64,000 nucleotides of DNA, taken from contig CAVXXB010000017.1 of assembly GCA_963765585.1 (NCBI GenBank), positions 1 to 64,000 of the forward strand, written 5' to 3'. Below, piece after piece: positions 41,513-53,000 of the stretch (positions are counted from its first letter, which is position 1; each line of letters opens with the position of its first letter). The notes beneath the pieces were generated by a model. It was not told the origin of the DNA. It did no database searches and saw only the letters and a list, made by a program, of their open reading frames with translations. The translations under genes were made by a program, and so were the position numbers. Source of the DNA: CAVXXB01 sp963765585 (lineage in GTDB: Bacteria; Calditrichota; Calditrichia; JAJRVZ01).

Positions 41513-43988
41513 TTATTTAGTCTTTTTCCTCGTCGTCGTCCTTCTTGTAACCGGCGCCACTGAATTTGCCGGTGCGCCCTTCTGACTATCATCCATGGCA
41601 ACTTTAAGATCCCGCCATGGCCTCGGGGTATCAATTTTATTTAATTTCAGTATATCATGGACACTCAGCGCAATATCGTTCTTTGCGGTGAAATAAGCGC
41701 TGGTTGGAATCCAGTAGTATAATGTGAAATCAAGAAAATGTTCCTGAAATCCATTAAAAATTGCAAACGGTTCCGGATCCGGAAATACATCCGGATGGTA
41801 TTTTGCTACTTTGACCAGCAGTGCAATTACTTCGTGAGGATCGCTGCCATAGGCCACCTTTACCGGCATTTCCATGCGGCGCTTATTGTCAGACAATGTC
41901 CAGTTGGTTACTTTATTGGATACCAGATCGGCATTAGGCACCAGCACTTCAGATCCGTCAAAGGTTCGTACCGTGCTTGCATTGACACCGACATCGGTCA
42001 CATTGCCCATGACATCATTATATTTAATTGTATCCCCCACCCGGATCAGACGATTAAAGGCGATGATCAGACTGGAAATAAAATTAGCAACTATCTTTTG
42101 CAAACCAAAACCCAAACCAACGCCAAGCGCACCGGCCAATATCCCGAACTTGCCCAAATCCATTCCAAGTGCGGATAATGCCAGAAAGATACCAAGTCCA
42201 ATCATGACATAACGTACCATCATTGAGATTGCTGCAGGTAAGCCCTTGGGTAGGTTCAATCTTGGAAATATTTCCAGATCCAGAAAAGCACGGATAATAC
42301 GGATAATGACAAAAGTAGCGACCAGAATTACAAAAAAGTCAAAAATAGCATTTACAGATATTTCGATCGTGCCAACCGTCCATTTGTGTTCCAATGCTTC
42401 GACAAACCATTGTCTAAGGCTCATCATACACACCAAATGCATTTAGTGTTGCCCGGATCCAAATTAAAAATGCAATAATATAAATCGCAGATCGTGCCCA
42501 TCGCTCCAGTTGTCCGCCAAAGGTGGTCACAAATTGCATGGCACGTTGTCTGCGGCGCCTGATAATCACCATGACCAATCCGCTAAATACAAGCGCCGAA
42601 ACATAGACAGTTACTAGAATATATATGCTTTCCACAATTCCCATTGTCAAAGTTCTTGACAGTGTAACACTACCTATCAGATTAGCAAAAAATGAAATAC
42701 CCAATAATATGAGAATAAAAATGAATATCATTACATCTGATTTTTTTGATTTCTTCTGCTCTTTGTAGATTGCGCGTTGTGCACGAATCAACCATATTAA
42801 AGTCAGAATTGTTACAACTGTGACCACCATCAGCATAAATCTTTGGAATACTATAAATCCAATGGCATTTTTTTGCATCAGATCAAAAAAGAATAAAACA
42901 GCCAGAATATAAACCGAATTACGCAGATGGGCAGGAAGTATTTCGGGTACAAGTCTTATCAATGGAAAAATCAGAAGGAACATTACAAATTCCCTGACTG
43001 TTGTAGGCGCATCCGGATAAATCCAGATTGAAAGCATCAAAGAGATCAAGAACGCTGCAGACAGGGGACGGGCAATAAAATGCGCGGATGCATGAAATGA
43101 TTTATCATGTTCATTAAACAGATTATTATGTTTATTTTTCTGATTGAGAAAGGTCATAAACGCAATGAGCAGAATAAAAATAATCAGGTGAAAATAAAAC
43201 CGGTCTTCATTGGCACTCACAAATGCGACATTGGCCCGAATTATTTCGGACCATGAAGTCTCAAACTGAGCGGCGATACCTAAAGAGTCGCCTTGCGCTG
43301 AAAACAACTCCCACAGAGGCGGGCTATCGATAACTAAAATTTGACTACGCAAATCAGATTCAATTTTCCGGATCTGATCCATCAGTTTTGTGATATCGAT
43401 TTGGACCTGAGAGATTTTATTCTGTAACACCAGAACAATATCCAATCGCTTTGCAACTTCGGTCTCGGTTCTACCTATTTCTTTTAACAGAGATGTAGCC
43501 CGGTCGCGAATGGCTTTTGGTGCTTTTTCCTTTTTGGCAAGCTGGCTTGTTAATTGCCATATTTCTTTTAATGATTTCAGATCGTTTGATTTTTTCTCTA
43601 AATCTTGCGATCTGGTTACAAGCACATGCTTCCAGCTCTCCAGTTGTCTCTGATAGATGATCCATTCCTGGCTTAAATTTTGTAAGACCCGGAGGGATTG
43701 GTCTGCAAGGTTCTGATAAATGGGATTCGCACGGATGACCTTTAAAGAGTCGGTCATCTCTGGCAACTCTTTTTCGATTAGCTGAATCTTTTCGCTTGGT
43801 TCTGATTCAGTTTCGATTTTTGTCAGGTTTTCATAAATCTGATCTGCCCTGGTTGTTATTTCAGTCACCGCTATTGGTTTTGGACCAATACTTTCTTCCG
43901 GTACCTTCGCTTTGGTCTGGGCAGGTTCCTGAGCATATAAAACAGCCATGTAACAAAACAGGAAAGAAATCAAAATTTTGAATTTCAT
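41513..43988 (-). CDS. Large MscS-family mechanosensitive channel (one frameshift)
   Basis: A signal peptide (ILISFLFCYMAVLYAQE) and a periplasmic coiled-coil domain (~residues 20-250) lead into multiple membrane helices (~275-520). The MscS pore and beta domain follow: LSALGMDLGKFGILAGALGVG, GLGFGLQKIVANFISSLII, VGDTIKYNDVMGNVTDVG, EVLVPNADLVSNKVTNWTLS. The frame breaks near 42420 (AFGVYDEP-stop versus SLRQWFVEALEH); one surplus base accounts for it and gives 824 residues, as in MscK/YbiO-like long channels. A Lys/Arg-rich tail (TRRTTTRKKTK) ends the protein. Role: relief of turgor during hypo-osmotic shock. Confidence 0.9.
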
Positions 43989-44397
43989 GATGATATCCTG
44001 GAATATAGTTTATGCATATTGAGACCCGGAAACGTGTTCAGGCCGACGTAATCGTCATCCCGAACTTGGTTCGGGATCTATTAAGGAAGCATATTATAAA
44101 AATAAATTCGAATAAAGTACAATTATTGAGGGAATTTTACAAATCAGGATGAAAGGAACTGGTAATTGGGGATTTGAAAATAACCCTCCCCTAAATCCCC
44201 TCCCTCCCTTCCATGAGGAAGGCAAGGAGAGGACTGAGGAGAAATTTAAAGTATTGATATTTTATTATTTCCCCCTCACTGCTCAGAGGGAGAGGGATAT
44301 AGAGGGGTAAAAACATAGATCCTGAAACAAGTTCAGGATGACATTGAGATATATCCCCCTCCATGCCGAAGGGAGGGAGGGGGACAAAGGGGGAGGG
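43989..44397. repeat. Repeat cluster with G-quadruplex-type motifs
   Basis: CCCGAACTTGGTTCGGGAT palindrome at about 44056-44074; full C-rich element at 44182-44238; partial C-rich copy at 44270-44310; GAAACAAGTTCAGGAT palindrome at about 44321-44342; G-rich run at 44371-44397 ending on the stop codon of the VWA lipoprotein. No gene was seen. Confidence 0.8.
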
Positions 44398-45165
44398 TTA
44401 ATCAACCCGCCTCGATCGCACACCAAAATCCACATTATCTTTCACCCAGTCAAAGAATATATTTTGCTGGGGAAAATCAGTACCCGGGATCATAATGCTG
44501 GGATCTTTCCACGAAACCATCACCTCGGCATCCTGTGTCCAGATCTTTACCCGGCGGCGCTTAACTTTGGTTTGCCAGTCCCGGCCGGTTACCGCATCGG
44601 TATAAATCAACCTGATGGTCACACTACGCGCCAACTGTTCCAAAGGTTTGACTACAATGCTGCTAAAATCTGTTTTACCTTTCGTTTTAACATCCGGTTT
44701 GCCGTCGCTCAGCATAACAATGGAAATGGGTCGCAACACAAGATTTTTATTTTTAACCGTCAGACCGACTTGTTCAAAAAACGCATTATAATCCGTAAAT
44801 GGGTTTGTCGTTTTTTTTGGAAAAATTTCACGTAATTTTGTTCTGATCTCGTCCACAGATTTGTTTTCAAAAGTCTGTATTGGAAAGAATGTCTTGGGCT
44901 CATTTGCTTTGGCGCCACCCAAGGAACTGACAAATAATACGTTAGGCACCTCTAAACCACCATAACCATTCAGGTGCGCATGCAGGTAATTGGCTAAAAA
45001 ATTGATTGAATCATCAAAATATTTTCCCTTAATGAACGATCCGCTGATATCCACACCAACAAACATAGAAAGACGCGGCTTTGCTGGTCCACTGTCACCA
45101 CAGCCTATTATTAGAAAAGATAGAATGACTATTATTAATATTTTATATATTTGCTGTAAATGCAT
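44398..45165 (-). CDS. VWA-domain lipoprotein
   Basis: ATG 45165 sits 5 bases after an AGGAGG Shine-Dalgarno. The signal sequence ends in a lipobox (ILSFLIIGCGDSG). The VWA fold is well formed, with a complete MIDAS: FVGVDISGSF (DxSxS), NPFTDYNAFF (Thr) and IVMLSDGKPD (Asp). Length 255 residues, intact. It starts 15 bases after the stop of an uncharacterised membrane protein, so the two likely form an operon and act together at the envelope, perhaps as a metal-dependent adhesion or scaffold module. The TAA stop overlaps a G-rich 3'-end element. Confidence 0.82.
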   Translation of the reverse strand: MHLQQIYKILIIVILSFLIIGCGDSGPAKPRLSMFVGVDISGSFIKGKYFDDSINFLANYLHAHLNGYGGLEVPNVLFVSSLGGAKANEPKTFFPIQTFENKSVDEIRTKLREIFPKKTTNPFTDYNAFFEQVGLTVKNKNLVLRPISIVMLSDGKPDVKTKGKTDFSSIVVKPLEQLARSVTIRLIYTDAVTGRDWQTKVKRRRVKIWTQDAEVMVSWKDPSIMIPGTDFPQQNIFFDWVKDNVDFGVRSRRVD

Positions 45166-45182
45166 CATGACCTCCTGATTGC

Positions 45183-46401
45183 CTAAGCTTCTTTTGCTGC
45201 CTGTGGCTTTTTTATCATCATTTCAGATATCTCTTTTGATATATTAATGTCATCCATAGTTTTAAAAGGGATATTGAAAATATTTTGAGACGTAATTAAA
45301 ACCGATCCAAAATTTATGGCTGCTGCTACAACCTGTAATGGCGGCAACATAAATGATGCCAGCAATTCTTCTCCTTTGGCCTGTAACCAGTTTGTGTCCT
45401 CTTTTATCTTACCCATAAATTCGGAAGATATCGCCATATACCCGTTACTCCGTGCGGGGACCTCTGTCGGTTTTGATAACGCCAGCCCCTTACCCTGGAT
45501 GATGGCTAAAATAGTTGGCGTGCCATGTTCAGCGAATAAAAACCATGATAAACTGCGAATGCCAAACCAGGCAAAAATGGCAATTGCCAATGTCCAGAAT
45601 ATGCCCAGTTCAAAATTTTCTGAATATTGAGCAAACCAGGGCACCAGTGAATCCACGAACTCACGATATAAAAATACGACTTCAACAAACAGAGCCACAA
45701 TCTCAATTACGCCAATGCCAATAATCGCCGAAATATTTTTCTTTTTCACCGCTTCAACCATATTTGATAACACAGCATCAGCTACCCAGAATGATAAACA
45801 ATAAAAATATAAATAATGGAATTCGTACAAATCCTTCGGTTAACTGCTCACCTGTTATATTCGAGAACGTATCTACAACCAAAGGTGTCATTACATAAGT
45901 GAAGATAATGCCCTCTAATAGACACCAGAGGATGGTGAGTACAACTGCTATCCATGGTATCGATGAACGTACCAACCCTTTGCCGGCACTGCCCAATAGA
46001 CGAAATGGCATAAATATAACTTCCTGGATTAGTGCCCACAAAGCCAGAATAAAAATTTTCAGAAATCCCAGAATTCCTGCCGCCAGATAGAATAAAAATT
46101 TAAATATCCCGCCCCAAAAGGCCACCGTCGCTTTTCCCAGATCCCACCAGTTAATAAATAATGACAGGACAAAGGACCGGCGGTTATGTCGGAATATTGT
46201 GGTTATCACACTGACAATGGTTACCCAGCAGCCCAGAATGAGTGCCAGAACGGGCAATAATAGAAATATCCGTTTGGCAAGCATTAACCAGAATGCATCT
46301 CCGGTTCCCCAGGCAAATAAAATAAATGATTCCTGGAAATACATTGGGAACATAAGTACTGAGAGAACATAAAATAAAATTCCATTGGCTTCTATAGGCA
46401 T
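45183..46401 (-). CDS. Polytopic membrane protein, partner of the VWA lipoprotein (one frameshift), unknown function
   Basis: ATG 46401 follows GGGGATAG. The protein has about seven hydrophobic helices (for example ANGILFYVLSVLMFPMYF, FLLLPVLALILGCWVTI, IPWIAVVLTILWCLLEGII), a basic NRR loop, and a soluble C-terminal part (SEFMGKIKEDTNWLQAKGEE, NISKEISEMMIKKPQAAKEA). One surplus base near 45790 (FIILGS-stop versus VADAVLSNM) splits the frame; repaired length is 405 residues. I do not recognise a family. The 15-base gap to the downstream VWA lipoprotein suggests co-expression. Confidence 0.65.
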
Positions 46402-46707
46402 GATTCTATCCCCTATATAAATTGGCAGTTGGTTTTTGGCTATCAGCGATCCTGTCGGCGATGTAGTCCATCTCAAAGATGGACTACATCATTACATCAT
46501 AGTGCTATAAATTGTCTATAATATATTCTTATACTCGAAAAAAATGATGAAATGATAAGTAATTATAAGATAATGTCCATATTTTTGCTCATTGTAAATT
46601 GCCAATGGCCAATGGCCAACGGCTTGTTTCTAATTATTTTCCTATAGATTAACGTATATAGTTCAGGCTAGTTGGTTTGTGGGAAGGAAATTTTAAATTC
46701 GGTATAT
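46402..46707. other. Intergenic spacer
   Basis: It holds an imperfect dyad around a GATGTAGTCCATCTCAAAGA / GGACTACATC pair (about 46459-46492) and CAATGGCCAATGGCCAACGG text near 46602-46622. No gene was seen. Confidence 0.45.
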
Positions 46708-48482
46708 TTATTTTTTTCTGTGGCGATGCCGATACTCGCCGCCAAGTTTGGTTACCATCTGGTTAATAATATCCATTCCAACACCCCGGCCGGCAGATGT
46801 ATTGGCTTTACTTGTGGTTGTAATACCGGGAAGAAGAATTGTCTTAAAAATTCTATCATCTTTCCAGGATTTCAACTCTTCTTTTTTATATTTTCCACTC
46901 TTTTCAATCGAGTGTAGTATTTGTTCTTTCTGTAGTCCCCGGCCATCATCTTTAAAGGTGAATCCAATAGTGTTTTCTGTTTTAAATGTTTCGATGGTAA
47001 TTTTTGCCTCCGGAGTTTTTCCGGCCTTTTTTCTTTCCGCCGCTGTCTCAACGCCATGATGGAACGTATTTCGTGTTAATTGTACTAATATGTCCTTTAG
47101 ATCCAACCGGCAGGAATAAGGAATAGCGATACCATCAAAATTATTATATTCCAGTTCCACCTTTTTGCCTGTGCTTTCCTGAAGATTCTGCATCAGATTT
47201 TTCATAGCCCGGAATAATAATTCAATCTCATATGTACGTTTGGGTCTGAAGTATTTATAGATGTGACTCAACCGTGAAATTAATTGGTTAATATCATTAA
47301 GTCCCTCTTTCATCCTTTCGATGCACACTGTGAATGTATTAATATCACATCCGGATTTACCATTTTTCTTCATCGCATTTATGCAATCTTCCGCCGTATG
47401 GGCTTCTTCCATAAATAATTTCAAATCAAGTATTGCAGCATTGCCTTTGATCTGATGCATGCATCGGAATAAAAACTCGAGATCTTCTTTGTACTTCCCT
47501 TTTTACCACTTATCAGGGCAATTTTTTCTTCAGTTTCAATTATACTAGTTTCGACACTCTCCACAAAATCCCTGAGCAGTTTCGGATCCACATGTAAAAT
47601 ATTCAGCAATCCATCCATCTGCTTTTTGGATTCTGCTTCCATTGATTCCATTTTTCTTTGCATTAGAATTTTCTGCGTATGGTCGGTAACAGTAAATATC
47701 AGATTTATTATCTCCTCGTCATCATAAATCCGCTTACAATCAAACTCCAGGTATTTTACAAAGTCCTTTTTTTTCTGATCATCAACAAACTTGTATTCGA
47801 CATTGTCCAGGGGATTCAAATCATCCAGTGCAGAGTCAGCCACGTTTACATCAAAACTGAGATTAAGAAATTCCGGACATGCCTCCATGGCTTCCTGCTG
47901 AATTTTATCCTTGAGTAAATCTAAAAAATTCTGCCCGGCCAGAGTGTTTATACCAAGCATAGATTCAAGGGCTGCCGAATATTGATCTGATATATTATAT
48001 TCACTATCCAGTAAGAACAGCCCTTCATTTACATTCGCCATGATGCTATCTGTTGTTGATTTGGCTGTTTTCAGTTCCACATTTTGTAATTCCAGTAATC
48101 TGCGTTTTCGATCAAGATCCAGCAGAATATTAACTTTGGATTGAAGAATGGCCGGATCAAACGGTTTAAAGATATAATCAATCGCACCTGATTTATATCC
48201 CTCGAATATATGCTTCTGCTCTTTACTTATCGCAGAAACAAATATGATCGGTATATGCTTAGTTTTAGGATTGCCCTGGATGAACTTTGCGGTTTCAAAG
48301 CCATCCATTCCCGGCATTTGAACATCGAGGAGAATAAGAGAAATATCATTGCGTAACAATTGCCTGAGCGCTTCCTCTCCGGACTCAGCCTTTACAAATT
48401 CAAGCGCAGCATCCTCAAGTGTGCTCTCCAGTACCAGAAGATTTTCCGGCCTGTCATCGACGAATAATAATTTTTGTTTCAT
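46708..48482 (-). CDS. REC-PAS-HPt-CheA-like hybrid histidine kinase (one frameshift)
   Basis: An N-terminal receiver (KLLFVDDRPENLLVLES, phospho-Asp in LILLDVQMPGMDG, FKPF switch) is followed by a PAS-like region (IMANVNEGLFLLDSEYNI). Next come an HPt-type helix with FRCMHQIKGNAAILDL and a CheA-type ATPase: LVQLTRNTFHHGVE (N box), FKDDGRGL (G1), SAGRGVGMDIINQMV (G2). One missing base in an A/G run near 47500 breaks the frame between KIALISGKK and KYKEDLEFLF; corrected length is 591 residues. There is no CheW-binding P5 domain visible. ATG 48482 overlaps the cheB stop (ATGA), indicating translational coupling in the operon. Confidence 0.85.
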
Positions 48483-49105
48483 AATATTGTTCTTTCACTT
48501 AGCTTCTCGATGGTGGATACTATTTGGTCTGGATGTAGCACATAATCCACCTTAAATAATTCTATTGCTGATTTGGGCATGGCATCTGCGTAAGCTGTTT
48601 CAGGACTCTGTACAATGGTGATACCCCCGGCATTTTTTATTTTTCGTAACCCTTCTGCTCCATCTGCATTTGCCCCGGTGAGCAAAACACCAATTAATCT
48701 CGATTTAAAAACCTTTACTGCCGATTCAAATAAAACATCGACAGATGGCCGGCAGTAATTTACTTTTGCATCCGTGGACAGGCTCATAGTATGATCGCGC
48801 TCGATCAGTAAATGGTAATTAGCCGGGGCAAAATATATATGCCCACAACTCATGGTTTCCTTTTCATCAGCTTCGATAATGTTGATTTCTGATCGATCAT
48901 TAAGCATATTTACCATAGCCCCATCACTGTCGGGATGCAGATGTTGGACAACTATTACCGGAATTGAAAAATTTTTCTTAAACCGGGGAAATAATTGACT
49001 AAACACTTCAAATCCACCAGCTGAGGCACCAACCACAATTGCCTGATAGTGGAATGGTTTACCTTTACCATCAGTTTTTTCTGCTAAATATTTTTTCTTT
49101 GTCAT
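48479..49105 (-). CDS. cheB: Chemotaxis-type protein-glutamate methylesterase (CheB catalytic domain only)
   Basis: The catalytic triad context is intact: VVGASAGGFEVF (Ser), VIVVQHLHPDSD (His) and LLTGANADGAEG (Asp). No N-terminal receiver is present, so activity is not controlled by phosphorylation in the E. coli manner. Start ATG 49105 (or 49108) lies within the 3' end of cheR; the genes overlap by about 35 bases. It hydrolyses methyl-glutamate or deamidates glutamine in receptor-like substrates. No MCP is encoded in this window, so the target is unclear and may be the neighbouring hybrid kinases' coiled coil. Confidence 0.9.
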   Translation of the reverse strand: MTKKKYLAEKTDGKGKPFHYQAIVVGASAGGFEVFSQLFPRFKKNFSIPVIVVQHLHPDSDGAMVNMLNDRSEINIIEADEKETMSCGHIYFAPANYHLLIERDHTMSLSTDAKVNYCRPSVDVLFESAVKVFKSRLIGVLLTGANADGAEGLRKIKNAGGITIVQSPETAYADAMPKSAIELFKVDYVLHPDQIVSTIEKLSERTIL

Positions 49106-49892
49106 CAATTTCCGTGAATGAATCTCTTGAGTTGAGATATTTTAACGACTCTTTACTCCCCAGACACAAAATCCCCTTGCGCACCAGACTTTCATGAAAC
49201 AAATCGATTACCCTGTTCTGTAACTCGCGATTAAAATAGATAAGTACATTACGACAAATAACCAGATTCATTTCGCCAAAGGTGCTATCTGTAACCAGGT
49301 TATGCTGGGAAAATAGAATATTTTTTTTCAGACTGTTATCAATTATTGCTGCTTCAAACTTTGCCGTATAATAATCTGAAAATGAATTTTGTCCACCCGC
49401 CCGTTGATAATTAAGTGTGAATTCGCGTATACGTTCTAAGGGATAAATACCTTCCCGGGCCTTCTTTAATACCTGGGTATCGATATCAGTAGCATAAATC
49501 ATGGTATTTTTCAGCAAATTTTCTTCATGTAAAAGAATGGCCATGGAATACACCTCTTCTCCCGTCGAACATCCTGCATGCCAGATCTTTATGAAAGGAT
49601 AGGTCCGGAGAATCGGAATTACTTTTTCACGCAATGCTTTATAAAACAAAGGATCCCGGAACATCTCAGTTACATTTACTGTCAGTTGCAGCAGCAGGGA
49701 ATCAAAGTATTCCTTATCCCATAATAAGCGATGCTGCATGGCCGCATAATTTTTTTCGCCGGAAACCGACAATGCATATTTCAATCTTCGCTCAATTGAG
49801 GCCCGCGAATAATTTCTGAAATCATAACCGTATTTTTTGTACATTGCTTCTATAAGCAGATCTATTTCAATCTGTTCAATTTCAACGTTCAT
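49071..49892 (-). CDS. cheR: CheR-type protein-glutamate methyltransferase
   Basis: The N-terminal helical domain (MYKKYGYDFRNYSRASIERR) and the SAM-binding domain are complete: WHAGCSTGEEVYSMAILL (motif I), IYATDIDTQVLKKAREGIYP, NLVICRNVLIYFNRELQNRV, GILCLGSKESL. Length 273 residues, intact. It is second in the operon after the large hybrid kinase and overlaps cheB. It lacks TPR or PAS extensions. Confidence 0.92.
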   Translation of the reverse strand: MNVEIEQIEIDLLIEAMYKKYGYDFRNYSRASIERRLKYALSVSGEKNYAAMQHRLLWDKEYFDSLLLQLTVNVTEMFRDPLFYKALREKVIPILRTYPFIKIWHAGCSTGEEVYSMAILLHEENLLKNTMIYATDIDTQVLKKAREGIYPLERIREFTLNYQRAGGQNSFSDYYTAKFEAAIIDNSLKKNILFSQHNLVTDSTFGEMNLVICRNVLIYFNRELQNRVIDLFHESLVRKGILCLGSKESLKYLNSRDSFTEIDDKEKIFSRKN

Positions 49893-50097
49893 TCAAGTAA
49901 TTCCAATTATAATCCAAAATCCAAACTCCAAAATCCAAAAATTACAATTGTCATCTCCCAGAGACCTTCCCGTGGTGTGAGCACCGGCTCGGTTAAAAGT
50001 TCCTTACAGGATGACATTTGTGTCCAGCATCCAGTGGCCAATAGCGAGTACCGAGCGCCGAGTATCCAGCATCCTGAATCTTGTATCCTGCATCCTG
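49893..50097. repeat. Short spacer with repeat text
   Basis: Between the hybrid kinase and cheR lies CCAGCATCCAGTGGCCAATA / TATCCAGCATCCTGAATC-type text (about 50024-50100), a degenerate direct repeat, plus AATCCAAAATCC words. It separates otherwise tightly packed operon genes. Confidence 0.5.
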
Positions 50098-53000
50098 TTA
50101 CTTGTACAACCACACCTGCATCAGCGATAGCAACTTCTCAATATCAATTGGTTTGGATAAATAATCGTTTGCACCAGCTTCTATACACTTTTGCCGGTCA
50201 CCTTTCATAGCCTTAGCAGTCAATGCAATGATCGGTAAATTTTTAAATTTATTTTTCTTCCGGATGTGCTGCATGGCCTCATAGCCATCCATTTCTGGCA
50301 TCATGATATCCATTAAAACCAGGTCAATATTATCATTTTCATCGAGAGATTTTAACGCATCCTTTCCATTCTCGGCAATCACGATGTCCATTTCTTTTTC
50401 ACCCATTACACTGGACAGGGCAAATATGTTTCTGACATCATCATCAACAATCAGTATCTTTTTTCCCTGAAACACATTTTCAGTCTCAGAGACCGGACTC
50501 TTTGTTTGTCTTTTTTTCTTTAGAATTATCAGATTCAACTCGATGCAGGAACAGGCTCACTTCATCCGTTAACCTTTCCGGTGATTTTGCGCCCTTAATA
50601 ATGATACTCTCTGCATGGGTTCTTAATTTTTGCTCCTCGGCCTTATCAAGATCCCGTCCGGTGTAGATAATTATTGGCAAATCCGCAAATTTCTCATTTG
50701 ATTTTATCTGTTCAAGCAACTCAAATCCGGAAATATCTTTTAATCCCAGATCCAGCACGATGCAGTCAAATTCATCCTTCTCAAGGGTCTGGAGGGCTTT
50801 CTTGCCCTTATCGATACCGGTAATCTTCACATCATCATTATCCAATAGCTCTTCAATACTCTTACGCATATCTTTATCATCTTCCACTATCAGGATTTTC
50901 TTGATTTCCCGGGTAATGGTCGATCTGATTTTGTCGAAGGCAGAATCCAACCCTTCCTGACTTACCGGTTTGGTCAGATATCCAATGGCGCCCATTTTCA
51001 TGGCATCGAGTTTGCGGTCATGTGCCGACATAAAATAAACCGGGATATGACGTGTCTCACGACTGCCTTTTAACCGTTCCATTACTGTCCAACCGTCAAT
51101 TCGTGGTAACCCGACATCCAAAATGATGGCACTGGGTTTATATTGATTGGCCATCTGTAATCCGGCTTCACCATCCTCGGCCAGGAGACATTTAAATCCT
51201 TTTTCCCGGATCAGATCAAACAGAATTTTGGCAAACCTGGGGTCATCATCCACAACCAGAATAGATTCATCAGAGGGTAATAGTTCCTGTCTGTCATCCC
51301 TGATTTCATTCATCTTTTTTTCTTTTACCGGCCTCGCTACTGGTTCTTCCGTGGCGACGGGTGCAGGTGTTACCTCTTCAGGAGATTCTTCCTGTATGGT
51401 TACAGAATCGTGTTCCACGATTTTTTCAGGTAGATAGAGTGAGAATGTGCTGCCGCTGCCCGGGGTACTTGAAATCTGTATCTCACCCTGTAGCATCTTT
51501 GCCAGTTCTCTGGATATAGATAAGCCAAGCCCGGTTCCACCAAACTTTCTGCTGGTGGTTCCATCAGCCTGCTGAAATGCCTCAAATATTAGTTGTTGCT
51601 TATCTTTTGGAATTCCGATGCCCGTGTCGGTTACCGATATCTTAATCATCTCATCTTTTTTGAGTAGTTCATTATGTAAATCATCTTTGGCTCCCGGTTT
51701 GGAAATGTCAACCGTGATGCCGCCTTCTGTGGTAAATTTTATTGAGTTGGATATTAAGTTCTTAATTATCTGTTCAACACGTTGCCGGTCAGTGGTAATT
51801 TTCTCGGGTATACCCTTTCCTTTGACGATTTTTAGATAAAGTCCTTTTTCATCCACCATGTGTTGGAAACCCTGCTGGACATATGCCGGGAATTGTGCCA
51901 GAGTCATTTCCCCCACATTCAGAATCATCTTACCGGATTCAATTTTGGATAAATCGAGAATCTCATTAATCAGTTCCAGCAAATCCGCACCTGAAGAATG
52001 GATTGTATTTGCGAATTCAACCTGTTTATGAGTTAAATTATCATCCTTATTGTCGGCCAGGAGTTTTGACAGGATTTGAATACTGTTCATTGGTGTGCGT
52101 AATTCATGGGACATATTGGCCAGGAATTCCGATTTATATTTATTGGTAAGCTCCAGTTGCTTTGCTTTTTCCTCGACCTCAATACGCGCTGTTTCCAGAT
52201 CATCGTTTTTCTTGGTAATTTCTGATTTTTGCGTTTCCAGCTCCTCATTTGCTTGAAGTAGTGCATCCTGTTTATCTTTAAGCACCTGTTCAGACTCTTT
52301 CAGTGCCTTAGCCTGCCCTTCGAGTTCCTCATTGGTGACACGCAGCTCTTCCTGCTGTGACTGTAATTCCTCATTGGTAACGCGCAATTCTTCCTGTTGT
52401 GCCTGAAGTTCCTCAGCCTGCTGCTGGGTTTTCTCCAGAAGTTCGCGCATTTTATCGCGTGAACGGGCAGAGTTGATAGCAATCGCCACATTCTCTGATA
52501 TCTGCTTCAGCAATTCCATCTGATCTTTATCAAATTGTTTGGCAGATCCTATTTCAAGTACACCGCTTATATTATCTTCATACAACATCGGCGATACGAC
52601 AATATTCTTTGCCGGTGACTCTCCCAGACCAGAATCGATTTTGATGTGATCGTCTGGAATATCTTCAAAAATAATCGTTTCCCTCTCCAGTGCTGCCTGT
52701 CCAACCAGACCTTCACCCGGTTTAATTTTATTATTATTCCCGCTTCGGCGTGAATACGCATAACTGCCGACCAGTTCAAGCGTCTCATCACCATCATTGA
52801 GATAAATGGCACCAACTTTGGCATCAGAATATTTTGTCAGGTAAGAAATAACATTTTGTGAGAGGGTTTTAAGATCCTGTTCTCCACGCATAACTTCATT
52901 AAGTCCCGAGACACCGGTTTTTAACCAGTTTTGCTTTTCAATTTCGGCAATTGATGAATGAATATTGTCACGCATTGTCTGCATGGCCAGGCCCAGTTCA

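Noticed and set aside
50486..50538. Possible programmed -1 ribosomal frameshift at A AAA AAG joining the kinase to its third receiver
   Set aside because: The heptamer is in the right phase for a -1 slip, but the third receiver lies in the +1 frame relative to the kinase. One surplus A in the A7 run is the simpler explanation.
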